A stretch of 64,000 nucleotides of DNA from Bathynomus jamesi. Lineage: Eukaryota > Arthropoda > Malacostraca > Isopoda > Cirolanidae. A program made the position numbers and the translations under genes. Positions 20,331 through 32,262 of this stretch are shown here, one piece after another. The notes beneath the pieces were generated by a model. That model saw only the letters and a program-made list of their open reading frames with translations. It did not search any database and was not told the origin of the DNA. Position 1 is the stretch's first letter. Every line of letters starts with the position of its first letter. The stretch spans positions 538,501 through 602,500 of the forward strand of contig JAJOZX010000482.1 of assembly GCA_023014485.1 (NCBI GenBank), written 5' to 3'.

Positions 20331-22120
20331 GACTGCTGAGGTCATATCTCGCCGAAACTAGAATAAGGAGAGAGAGAGCAGTAGAAATAGCAAAAAGAAG
20401 AAATTATATCAGAGTCGCATTAAATAGAGAAGAGGAAGCCAGTCTGGCGGAGAAAAGAGGAAGGCGTGTCCTTCGGTACAGGCGTGAAATCACCCAACAA
20501 AAAAGAGTAAGAGTGGAGTCTGAAGGGCAAAAAGGGAGGAACGGAACGAACGGGCAGCGGCAAAGGCAGGGCAAACCAAGAGGCAATGCAAGACGGAGAG
20601 GAATGCCGCAAGAGCAGAAGGGGGTAAGATCCCCCGTCAAAAGACGCGTGTGACCAATGCGAAGCCACACCAGGGCGGTCTCAAAGCGTCGATCACGCTG
20701 ACAGGAGAAAGGTCACTGACGAATTGTGGGCTTCAAGGTCCTCAGGAAATTCCCGGACACATCCCCCCCAGTGGCGCTGCCACTGCCGAAGGAATACATC
20801 CTGGAAAACTCTCGTGAAATCCGACGCCGGGAGAGTTGTGTTAAGGTCAAAGGAAGGGAGGACACCACCTTCGCTGCAGCGTCCGCACACTTTGCCCAAA
20901 ACACCGACGTGGGAAGGTACCCAACAAAAGGCGACCAACTTACGATGTGATGAAAGAAGGACAAGCCATTCCTGGATCTGTCTCACCAATGCGGGAAGAC
21001 GAGAGAGAACAGGGCTTCAAGAGCGCTGGGAGTCCGAATAAATGACAAAAGACGTAGATAAAACTTCAGAAAGGAATCGAAGGGCCAAGAGAATAGCAGA
21101 GAATTCATAAAAATGGAAGCCGCTGGGGAAAGGGATGGCGATTGAGCCACTGACGGGAAGGCTGCCGCACAACCACTCCAAGTGGCGAGCGAAAGCCGTT
21201 AATGAACACGGATAGAATCAGAATGGGTAGAGGAATGAGATAGAAACAAATGACAGAGGTCAAAAGGGTGGAAATTTGACTTTAGTGCAGTAGAGAGGAA
21301 GGAACAGATACGGGAGAGGGTAGAGGGAGAAGGAAGTACTCGTCCTTCCACCCAAAAAGAAGATAAAACGGAGGCCATCCGTAGACGGTACGGTCGAACC
21401 AAATGGGGATGACGATCAAAGTAGGCCGAAGTGGGATTGATAGACCGGTTTGGATGGAAACTGCCGAACGCGAAAGAAGTATTTTAAGTCCCCTAAGGTG
21501 TGGTGGACATCCAGCGGGAAATTACCACTTTCCGCATAAATACTGACAATCGGAGAGGATCGGAATGTGCCGGTGCTGATGCGTACACCCAGGTAACGGA
21601 TAGGGTCCAGCATGCGCAGGGCGGAGGCAGGACCGGAGGAATAGGCCTGACAATCATAATCCAAATTACTTTGGACCAAGGAGTGGTCGAGTCGCCAAAG
21701 GGTGTGGCGGTCAGCACCTCCAATCGGTATGGGAAAGGAACTTCAAAAGGGTGCAAGTCTGAAGGCACAAAGGCTTCAGGTGGGGAATTTAGGAGAGGCG
21801 GGAATCAAAGAGGCGGCCTAAAAATCTAGTTTCGGGGACTACAGGGAGCGACGATCCATAGAGAGAGAGAGAGGGAAGGCAGCGACGACGAAAATGCATC
21901 AGCACCATTTTTGAAGGGGAAAAGCGAAACCCGTGATCTGTGGCCCATCTGGAGACCGAATCCAAGTCCCGCTGAAGGAGACGTTCAAGAAAGGTGGATC
22001 GGGAACCGGAGTAATAAATGGCAAGGTCATCGACATAGAGGGTGACTGTAATTCCCGAGGGCAGAGGTCACATCATCATCAATCGCCAAAGCGAAGCAGA
22101 TGACGCTCAGCATGCTGCCC
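20330..22120 (-). mobile_element. 3' half of an RNase H-type LINE (copy C'), - strand
   Basis: Reading down the minus strand: a YYSG/ADD-type RT end near 22020-22100, thumb blocks (MVQSNLDYDCQAYSSGPASA at about 21679), RNase H pieces (FVIYSDSQ) and the WVPSHVG block (about 20920). The C-terminal RIGHTRLLTGDL block lies at about 20655. It matches copies A and B in order. Its 3' end abuts the 3' edge of the + strand half at about 20330, so the two halves meet tail to tail. Confidence 0.65.
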
Positions 22121-22130
22121 TCCTCCGATC

Positions 22131-22600
22131 ACTAAATAATTCTGTTACCAGTATGCAGATGATACTTAAATCATAACCTCTAACGAAGATTTATTTCCAC
22201 TCCAAACCACCACCAACAGTGAACTCCAAAGAGTACGTGTATAGCTTAATGGCAACAAATTATTTATCCTTAAAAAAAAAAACTTAGTTATCACAAAAAA
22301 GAAACAAAACACGAATCCAGTCCTTCTTCAAGGAGTGCAATCGGACAAACTTCTGGGAATTACCATTGATGCCAACCTCGATTTCACAGAGCACACTGAA
22401 GACCTTTGCAACAACTTAGAAATGGTCTCATTCATAATTACGGAAGTAGATGCTGCACTATCAAAGCGAGTCCTTAGATCCATATACTTCAATATGGTAT
22501 ACCCATAGCTACACTACTGCATTAGTACTTTGGGAAGTGCGCGACAGTATCTTTGGCAGCCTCTGGTAGTAATGCAAAACAAAGAATAATTAGGAAAATT
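22131..22600 (+). mobile_element. LINE reverse-transcriptase fragment
   Basis: Decoding gives QYADDT at about 22150, then LQGVQSDKLLGITIDANLDF (about 22325-22385) and ALSKRVLRSIYFNMVYP. These are the palm and thumb blocks of a CR1/L2-like RT. It is truncated at both ends and frameshifted. Confidence 0.65.
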
Positions 22601-22649
22601 TATAAATAAAACAGTGTCCCAAGAATGAAAAATTCTCAAATTAGCAAAA

Positions 22650-22950
22650 ATGTACACATTAAACATCACCTTAGTTATATATGTATCAAATTCTTCTCGC
22701 TGAAACTATTATCCGAGACCACTGACAGCAATCTTTTTCATGTACCCTTCTGCTTTCTCTATACTCGTTTTCATTCCAAAAGTGGATGTCGCAGATATGT
22801 ACGCAAGGCTTCCATGCCAATCTCAAACCAAATACATCTGCGCTGTTTATCCTTCTACTGACTATCCACAACTGATTACCTCGCTTCCAAACCGACCCTC
22901 CCTTTTGCCGAAATCTCCATTTCACATTTCAATGTTCACCACCACCTTTG
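22650..22950 (+). mobile_element. Jockey-like LINE endonuclease fragment, sibling of 9358-14100
   Basis: TTTCTCTATACTCGTTTTCA, the CAGATATGTACGCA block and CAATCTCAAACCAAATACAT closely match about 9645-9785. The fragment ends at the same codons as the pre-array part of the larger LINE: TTCAATGTTCACCACCACC at about 22927-22945. Here only three CAC/ACC triplets are present. Confidence 0.75.
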
Positions 22951-23627
22951 AAAAGACAACCGCTCAGCACTAAGCAGCACATTACAGAATCATATTGTTA
23001 AACATTTTAATTTGACGTTCAGTTTACTAATGAAATCCCTAAAATGAACATTACACAGGGTCAAATTCACGTCAAGCCGTTGCCATCGACTTCTGTTCAC
23101 ACAGTAAGAACTATATACTGCAAACATTTTTAACGCGATTCATATTTTCATAAAATTTGTTTACAGCATTTAAGATTAAATCGCACACTGGTTAGACTAC
23201 TGTATGTAATCAAAGAGTGATTACTTGCCAGTCTGCGACATCATAGTACTTACAACATGGTGGACTAGAACATCCGAGAAATTTAAAATTCTTAAAGATA
23301 TTTACAAAACTTTAGCATTGAAATTATCAACACTTCCAGTTTAACATCTTCAACAATAATATCAATATCAATATTACGAAAGATATGATTTGCATATACA
23401 CGAAATCGGCCATTTTTCAAATGAACAGTCCTTTTCAGTCTATCATAAATGCAAATAAATCGGAGACCGAGTGCATTTGTACTGGTTTGTAAATAGTACA
23501 AAAAATGTAAATATAAAATTATGCAGATATATGGTCTACTTTTTAAAAATTTTCAGACTCAATTCGTGTGTAAAGTTTATTCTTTACTGTAAATACTGTA
23601 CTGCAAAGTTAGTGCATATCAGGTAGA
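22951..23627. other. Intergenic, nothing recognised
   Basis: AT-rich sequence with no exon, RNA gene or element that I can support. Confidence 0.5.
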
Positions 23628-23659
23628 GGAACCTTACTACTATTATTTTTTCCTTTCTT

Positions 23660-26600
23660 TATTTTACCGCCAATTCGTACCTACGGAAAGTGGTAAATAT
23701 CTCGGCGAGACAGTGAGTGGGTGGTGTCACTGGGTTGGGGTGGTAGACTAGGGGAGTAGGCAAGGTTCGGTTGCTGGATAGGCGGAAGGAGGGGTATAGA
23801 CTTAGATGCGATGAAGCAGATGGGAATGGGTGAGGAAAAGGAAAATCGCCTCCGCTGAATAATTGGAGCTTTCGGCGAGTATGGATTGTAGACGCTCGGG
23901 TATGGAAATACTGGACAAGAGAGGGAAACACCTGCGACGAAGAGCGGACAGGTTCGGGCCTTCAACCAGGTGTACGACGGTGATGGGGGTATGGCAGGTA
24001 GGGCAGAGCAGGGTTGGCGATTTGGCCATAAGATGACTGTGTAATGAATGTGTGTGTGTGTGTCCTAGGCGGAGACGGGCTAAAATCACTTCTTTATGGT
24101 GGGATCGGTGAAATGAGTAGGCCCAATATCCTTAGTTGCGGTTTGATCTTGTGGAATTTATTTTGTGTGGCCTGGTCCCGTTGCCAGATGGAGCGGAAGA
24201 GGGAGCGGAGAATCAGGAAGAAGACGGAGAAAGGGAGGGGCCGGGAGGAGGCCGGCAGTAAGCAGGCCGTCTTTGCCGTACGGTCCGCCTCCTCGTTGCC
24301 CTAGATGCCGACATGTGCCGGGACCCAGCAGAAGGAAGGTTTGCTGGATGGTGCGGAACGGGGGTAAATCTCTCGAGGAAGAAAAGTGCACTTTGAGAAT
24401 CTGAATAAATGACAAAGGAGCTGGTAGAGTGGGTGCGCACAATGTTGAGGGTCTCCACAATCGCGAAGAGTTCTGCTGAGAAAACCAAGGCCTCGAGAGA
24501 GCTGCTGGGCCAGTATCACCGCTGAGGCAGCCGTACCAACCTCCGAGCGGGAACCATCTGTATAAATGGGGACACTGTCCGAGTGTCGGGTTGCGTGTTC
24601 TCGGAAGAGTGACCTATATGCTGTAGCGGTCGTGGTAGTCTTTGGTAGGGCACACAGGTCCCTGCAAAACTTGATAGGGGTGAGGAGCCAGGGAGGGTAG
24701 ATGCTGTATGAGATGGGGATAACTGAGGGAGTGGGCATGTTGGAAAGGTCCAGGAAGGTGCGGACCGCTTCAGTGAAGTGCCAGCTCCGTCCCTGGGGTG
24801 GGAGTTCAGAAATCGCCGCGCATAGAACCGAGGTGGGTAGTCTCTGTGCACGGAGGTATATCCTCATGAGGAGCAGACCCCGTCAGAGGGCGAGAGAGAA
24901 GTAATTGCATTCCACTTGGAGGTTGAGGAAGAGCGGAAGGCACTGGTGGCGAGGCGGAGGCCCCTATCAAGTACCGGGTCCAAGATACGGAGGTAGGCGT
25001 TGGAGGCTGAACCGTATAAAACACTGCCGTAGTCCAGCTTCGACTGGACCATGGAAGTGTAAAGGCGAAGGAGAGCGCGTCGGTCTACGCCCCATGTGGT
25101 GTGGGAGAGGTGATATAGGAAAGCGAGGGGACGTTGAGGTGTTTGAGATGGGGAACCCAGTTGAGCCGTCGATCCAGTCATGCCCAGAAATCGCGTGGAG
25201 GGTACCACCTCAAGACGATTACCGTATAACGTAACAGAGGGGACAGGAAGTGTTGAGGGTCTTCTGCTGAAGAGCATACACTTGGTCTTAGGGTGGAGAG
25301 GCGGAACCCCACCGACGTCGCCCCCCTTTCCACCCGATAGACGGCGAGCTGAATTTGCCGTTGAACGACGGACGGCTCCCGCCCTACAAAGTAGATCACA
25401 AGGTTATCCGCGTAGATGGAAGAACGGATGGTAGGTGGAAGGCATTTTGAGACTGTGTTCATATATATGGAAAAGCGCAGAACACTGAGGATGCTTCCCT
25501 GTGGGACCCCGTCCTCCTGCACGAAGGTGTCTGAGAGGATTGAGCCCACCCGAACTTTAAAGGTTCGGGAGGAGAGGAAGCCCCTGATGAAAGTCGGCAT
25601 GGCTACGACGAGACCCAGATTTTGGAGCTGACTGAGGATTATTGTCCGACGGGGGGTGTCGTAGGCCTTCTGCATGTCAAAAAAATTGATAGGACGAACT
25701 GTCCACTGTCGAAGGCATTCTGTATGTCTCGGCTGAGGAGCAGGAGGGGATCAGTGGTGGAGCGAAATTGTCTGAAGCCGGACTGGGTAGCAGGGAAGGA
25801 ATTATTATTTTCAAGGAAGAAGGATAGTCGCATAGCGACCATTTTCTCGAAGACTTTGCAGGCACAACATGTTAGGGCGATATGTCTGTAGTTTGTGGGG
25901 ACGAGGGAATCTTTGCCGGGTTTGGGGATGGGAATTACGTGGGCCTCCCTCCACCGGGAGGGGAAGGTACCCTCTATCCATATGCGGTTGTATAGGTCTA
26001 GTAGGAAAATTTGTAAGGTAGGGTGGATGTGCTGGATCATGCTGTACGGGATACCGTCCGTGCCGGGACAAGGGGATCGTCGAGAGGCCAGTGCCGTCTG
26101 TAGTTCGCGCATGGTGAACAACCGATTGTAGGTGCTGTTTAGGAGCGGTGAAAAGGAACTATTGTTAGGGGAGGGTACGAGGGAACTGTCCGCGGAGGAA
26201 GAAACGGCGGCGAAGGTAGAGACTAGGTGGTTTGCCACTGATTTGGGCTCGTATAGATGTCCGTCGTTAGTCCGGAGGACCGGGGTTCGGGAGGGAACAT
26301 GTCGCCTCTCGACACCCCATACCTTCTTCCAGATGGTAGCCGAAGGTGTGGTGGTGGTGACGCCGGACACAAAGGCACGCCAAGAACCTCGGGGCTTTCT
26401 TCATTATACGGCAGGCGATGGCCCTGGCCCGCTCCATCTCCGTGGGATGGATGGGGAGTCGTGTACGGTAGAAGCATCGAGTAGCCGCCTTCTTGGCGCG
26501 TCTGGCCTCCGTGCACTCTGGGGTTCACCAAGGTACCCGTCGGGTGCGGGGGTAGACGGAGGATCATGGGATGTTGGTGCACGCAGCCGCTACAACGATT

Positions 26601-27360
26601 GATTCGAAGTATGCGATGCACTCGTCGGAGGATGGGAAATGGGAAGTCGTAAGGGTTGTAGATGTATTGTCCTGGAAGCGGGACCAGTTAGCTTTGGCAA
26701 TAACCCATTTTTCTGGTACCCGAACGGTCTGGTTGGGCCAATTTAGCGTGAGTTGAACAGGGAAATGATCACTACCATAGTCATCTTGAAGGACTTGCCA
26801 TGTGAAATCTATGAGGGCATCGGTCGAGACGAATGACAGGTCTATACAGGATGGAGTGCAGCTGGTAGCACGTAGGAGAGCCATCATTGAAGCACTCGAA
26901 GGGAAGTTCGGTCATGATAGTAATCAGGGTCGGGACCATATAGGTGGAGAGTGTGTCTCCCCACAAGGGGTGGTGACTATTGAAATCGCCCAGGAATAGA
27001 AAGGGCCTGGGGAGTTGTTTTACCACCACCACCAGGTCATCGTGGGAGACTTAAGTGTGGGGAGGGAAGTATATTGAGCAGAGGTTCTACTGTCTACCCA
27101 GGGAAAGCCGGGTAGCAATCACCTGTAACGGGGATCGGATAGAGCGATTGTGGAAGGGGACTGCGTGGTGTACGAGAATGGCAGCCCCCCTTCGAGTGCA
27201 AGTTGGTAACGGGGTGGTGATACAGGAATATCCAGTAGGGCAGGGCATGGGCCTGGTCCCCAGGATTAGCTCCTGGAGACAGACCGCACACACACCGGAC
27301 GGGAAGAGGCAATCAAGGAATTAAGACCTTCGTAGCTAATACTCCTTTGCAGTTCCAGTG
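23660..27360 (-). pseudogene. LINE copy B ORF2 (endonuclease, RT, RNase H), catalytically dead
   Basis: Endonuclease: LQELILG (27280), FLGDFNSHHPLWGD (about 26990), GSDHFPV (about 26770). [46 protein letters not shown], and SIYADNLVIYF at about 25405, where the catalytic YADD is YADN. RNase H: VPIYTDGSRS (about 24570) and FCWVPAHVG. Several frameshifts and stops separate the blocks. The Asp-to-Asn change alone would abolish polymerase activity. Confidence 0.8.
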
Positions 27361-27599
27361 TACTATTGTAGTTTTCGGAGGGCCCATTATTTGACGATGG
27401 GGAATGGGTAAAGGTGTAGGTGCTAGGGGGTTGGGGTGTGAAGGGAGATCTGGGGTTCGCCAAGGCAAAGGATGGGTCAGGGGCATGGCTGGCTATCTGC
27501 CGTTCACCAGAGAAGGAATCAGTGGGCCAGTCGACCTCAGCTGGGATTGCGGGGTCGAGTCGGCTGAGCAAGACCAGAGGCGTGGATCACGGCAGCTAG

Positions 27600-29635
27600 G
27601 GGGACGTCGTGGGCTCACTCAAGGGTAAGGGATTTCTTGGTGGGTTTCTGTGTTGGGGCCAGGAGGGGACGCTTTATTTTCCATAGTAGTACCTCCCAGC
27701 CTGTCTGGGGTCTCACGGCGGACCCTGGGTGGCGATAGGGGGTACCAAAAGGATCGGGCAGGTGGGAGGGAGGTAGGTACTGTACTGTTGGGGTGGAGGG
27801 AGACGAACCAGAGCGTTCTCGTGGAGGGGTGGAAAAAAATGGCACCAGGAGGCAAGGGCAGATCCATAAGATGCATGGGCGCGGCCGAGCTCCCCATGGC
27901 CACACCATGTAGATGCGCCAGTGCCGCATCCACTGTATCTTCGGGGAAGATGATGTTCAAATTGGATCTCGTCGTGGGAGGTGGGTCATGTAACTCGGCT
28001 ACTATTGTCAAAGTCTGTGGGGATAGATTGGAGGGACTTCTGCGGTGGGGTGATATGGTCCTCGTAGATGAAGTGAGGAGCGGGTAAGGGTTCGAGCCGT
28101 CTTCTTAGATCTGGGGGGGAGGGAGAGGCCTGTTGAAAGGCCGGAGAGTCTGGCGACTCGCTCCGGCGTCTCCACCTTGTCGGCTTACTCCGGGCGTTAG
28201 GTTCGGATGTGTGCATAGAGTGCTGGGGGGGGCAGGGTTCGAAGTGGACGGGACCTGGGTATTCTGGTCCCAGATTCCTGGGGAATCTTTAACAGGTTAG
28301 GTGCGTGAATTGGATGGATGGTGGGGGGATAGGAGGTCGTCGGGTCCAGCGAGGACACCCTTTGGGAGGAATGGGAAGCAGTGGTCGAGTGGGGATTTGA
28401 GCAGCAGACCAGGACGGCTTGCCGAGTGGACAGAGCCAAGGGTAGAGACGTAAGATACCCCCGGCCTCACCTCCCGACTCCGTACCCTGTTTCGCGCCTC
28501 TCGGAGGCTAAGGAAGTCCGCTACCTACAGGCCTCGGACCTCCTCCTCTAACTTGAAGAAAAGGCATTAGCGGGACGAAGAGGGGTGGGCGCCTTTGCAA
28601 TTGGAGCATTTGGGTGTGTTGGGGCACTTGTCTGGGTGAGCTATTTCTCCGCAACGCACACACAGTTGGTGCGGTTGTCGGCAAACTGACCTGACGTGTC
28701 CGAACTTGTTGCATTTAAAGCAATGGGTCGGGTCTGGGATGTATGGGCGGACAGTGAACTCGCACGACGCGCGGCCTCCCATACCCCATACAATACGGTC
28801 GGGAGGGATTAAGGTATTGAAGGTAAGAAGTAGGGGTGGGGGAGGGGGTGCCTCCCTGTCGAGATGTGAAGCGATGGATCTTAGTGACACCCTGGGGAGC
28901 GAGGTCCTCCAGGAGCTCGTTCACTATGATCGATAATAGGTGGGTGGCGTAATTAGTGTCCTGACTCTGGTTCAGGCGAGGGTGTGGGGAGACGGACACC
29001 GAGCATCCAAGGACCTCAGTGGGGGAGAATAGGGCTTTCGTCACTGCGGATGAGAGCGATTTTATGAGGGAGCCATCCCTCTGTGGTAGCACATCATAGC
29101 GGCTGGAGTCGCTGCGGGCTCAGATCGCCTAAAACGTCCGTTCAGAGTTGGATGGAAGGGACCCAGAGGTAGGCCGGATCACTAAGAATTTGTGGATGCT
29201 TGGAAAGGATAGGGAGGCTGTAGAATCGAGGTGGACTGGGTTATCCAACGGTCGATTGGATAGACGTGAATGCCGACTTCCCCGTCCGCCGCGGGCTCTC
29301 TCCGTGGGGGAGGCGGGCCGACGGCGGGCGAGGGGGACATACGGGGAGAGCAAGAAGTCAGGTTTTGGAGGAAAGTCTTGAGTGGAACTTGACTTGGTCG
29401 AAGGCAGCCGAGGTGGGCTGCGGCGGAACCCCTGCTCCAGAGGGTGTATGTCCAAGGGCATGTTCAAGGTACAGACTGGGGTCGGTAACGGAAGAGGAGA
29501 GTGCAAGTGTTCCACTGCCAGAGGAGGGGCGACGACCTCCTCAAGACGTGGTCTTTCAGTGATAGAGGATTCGGGGGGGGGGGGGGGCTGGTTGCCCACC
29601 ACCCGAGTTCTAGGACAAAAAGTAATGGTCTCCAT
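27600..29635 (-). pseudogene. LINE copy B ORF1 (gag-like, three CCHC knuckles)
   Basis: The frame starts METITFCPRTRVVGNQ and is proline-rich. It is then interrupted by frameshifts at about 29110 and 28850. At 28800-28580 it has CFKCNKFGHVRSVC, CVRCGEIAHPDKC and a third CSNCKGAHP knuckle. Proline/serine-rich sequence follows to about 27600. This is the RNA-binding nucleocapsid-like protein of the element. Confidence 0.75.
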
Positions 29636-30079
29636 ATGTTAATAATGTTGTAGAACACGAACCCAGGGGACGCGAAAAACTGCTTACCGGTGAGAAAGGG
29701 AGGCCGGGCGCAGACCGCAGGGGGCGGGGTACCTCGTCCCCAGGGGGAATACCGTCGGTTTAAAAACGGGGCCCCGTGACGGCGCAAAGACCCCAGCCCC
29801 CCAATCCCAGCGGCCGCACACCCAACCTTCCAACACAGTGACGTTCTAATGGCGTCACCTCCGGGGAACAACTTCGGAGACCCGTACTGGGAGCCAGAGA
29901 CTTTAGTGGCTCTTAAGCCCAGTCTCCCGAGTAGCCTGTCCGGCATGTGTGACCCTTGCGGGGCTAAACCCCCACCGACGTAGCCCACTGGGTCAACACG
30001 GAAGCCCACCCACCACCACAAGGTGGCCACAGGCGGGGGGAACCTTACTACTACAAAATAATAATTTGTCCAACAGATA

Positions 30080-30600
30080 TAATTTTGTATCAGTAAATAA
30101 GGTCTGCTCAATTAAAGTGTTTGTCAAACATGGTGTACCATAGGGCTCAGTTTTGGGTCCACTACTGTATTAAATTTATGATATATAAATGACCTTCCAC
30201 GTTCATGATATACTTAACTTCATAATATTTGCAGATGATACAACTGGTTTTTTCTTGCAAAGATGTTAATTCAGCTTAAAATAAATTTAAATCAGAATTT
30301 ATCAATGTAATGAAATGATTGACCACCAATAAACTCTTCCTAAATACCAACAAAACATTTTATGGTTTTCACTAAAATAAAATGTGTATCTTGATGAACT
30401 TCGTTGATGAAATCGCTGTAAAGGAGGGTACTGTAACAAAATTTTTTGGTGTAACGCTAGACAAGAATTTGCAATGGAGTGATAATGTAAATTATATCTC
30501 AAAAAAGATTTCAAGGAGTGATGCTATAATGTTTAAACTTAGAAATGTAGTCCCTGATTTCTTTGTATAGTATTGGTATTATACCTTCAATGACTTTATA
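30080..30600 (+). mobile_element. LINE reverse-transcriptase fragment
   Basis: Decoding gives [25 protein letters not shown] and later GVTLDKNLQWSDN. This is the RT palm with FADD, one in-frame TAG in place of Gln and more stops. LINE copy B is inserted directly upstream, apparently into or beside this older fragment. Confidence 0.75.
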
Positions 30601-32262
30601 TTTGCTTATATCGATAATAAAAATAATTTAAGATTGATACATACCCTAATTAATAAATCTTAGTTGTTGTTATTATTATTAATAATAATACATAAATCAG
30701 GAATATATTTTATTTTTAATTAAGAGCCCATTAAAGCTTACATTTGAAGGGCCAAATTAAATAAAATAAATAGTCCCGTTTCAAAATTATTTGTGATTTT
30801 AAATTGTAAAAGTACTGTATTTATTTTAGCAATAAAAGTTATTCAATTCAATTAAAAAAAGAATTGGAGGAAAATTTAAATCCATCCTCCTCCATAGTTT
30901 CATTTTCCTCTTTACCTTCTCAAATATCTTTGCAATTTGTTTCTTACATATTGAATTGAATATTAATACAAAATAAATACAGTTCTTTTACAAATTACAA
31001 TGACTAAATAGTTGTGAAGCTGGACTACTTATTTTATTTAATTTGGCCCGTAAGCTTTAGGCTTTACATAATGGTGGTAACTTGGGAGTGAGAAAAACAA
31101 ATATTTTTAGTCTTCGCAGAAAATACTGAAGTAAATCAAGTAAATCACTTAAGTATTCCTTAGAAATTCTAAAATATTTTCATTTTGACTGAAAATTAAA
31201 TTATGGTTATAAAAGACTAAAGAGCAATTTGTGCTTTTCTTGTGGATAGTCGTCAACCCGAAGACCCGGCCTGGAAAAAAAAAAAACTTTTACAACAATG
31301 TTATAATAAAGACATCCTGCTTTTCTTTACTTTCACATAGTGCCCCTATCAGAAATCGGAAGAAGAGGTTTGCATGGGCACTGGTAGGCCCGTAAGGTCT
31401 AGAGGCCGGTCCGAGCCTGAAAAAGTAGGCACATGCAGACCTCATTTCGGAAGTAACCCTAAAATCCCACTTGTATCATAAAATAACTTTATATCACTGT
31501 CCTTCAAAGTAAATAACAGAAGCTTTAAATATGGTTAAACTCGTACATTACCGAAACTATCAATTTAATTTTTATTCCGCCTTTCTCCACCACTAAGTTT
31601 TACATTATAAACCTCTTCGAAAAACACTTTTTCCCTGCACATAATTACGTTGTATCATATTATTTGCTCTCTCAACCCCTCCTCCTCTTAATGATTTTCA
31701 GTGAACACTAATTAATTTCCCATTTAACCATGCCTGCCACGCAATGTTCTTCTTGAGAGCTACTTTTACTGAATTCCATCATACACACCTCCAACCTTCA
31801 CTACTTATAAAACAGTCTTCCACGACATCATCATTTCTACTTCCTGTGAAATCCTAAAAACATGGAAAGACCCAGGGTCTTTCTGAGCAAAACTAATTTC
31901 CATGCTATATAGTGGGGGGGGTCGAAATTTTGTATTCTTATCCACACACTGCTCGGAGTTTCCTTTGGGCCCCTAAACAACATACTGTAATTACACCGCT
32001 ATGCACCCCCCTTACCCGTTGCATATGGCCCCCCTTTTTTTAAATTGAAATGAAATTGAAACCAATTCTTTGAATAAAAAACCTGATAAATGACAAAGAT
32101 TAAAGTAAATAATGATATACGTAAAGTTAAAGTAAGTTATATATATATAATTATATATTTAATATATATATAATAAGAAATCTTTCTCCGTATATTACTT
32201 AAAGAATCAATTGAAGCATACTAAAATCAAAATATTCACCTTAAGAAATTTAAAATCGTAAA
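30601..32262. other. Intergenic, nothing recognised
   Basis: AT-rich sequence. No exon, RNA gene or element could be supported. A short TATATATAA palindrome lies near 32140-32175. Confidence 0.5.

Larger units (their letters stand above)
23643..30038 (-). mobile_element. Full-length 6.4-kb RNase H-type LINE (copy B)
   Basis: An exact 15-bp duplication GGAACCTTACTACTA lies at 23628-23642 and 30039-30053 and defines the insertion. In minus orientation the order is 5' UTR (30038-29636), ORF1 with CCHC knuckles, ORF2 with endonuclease, RT, RNase H and a C-terminal CCHC-like region. An A-rich 3' end follows at 23643-23665. Domain order fits the I/R1/LOA group of non-LTR retrotransposons. Both ORFs are broken, so it is a complete but dead insertion lying between the two genes. 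Confidence 0.88.

Noticed and set aside
18377..22120. Classic twin-priming inversion of one LINE
   Set aside because: In twin priming the inverted 5' part precedes the 3' part; here the two 3' edges face each other.
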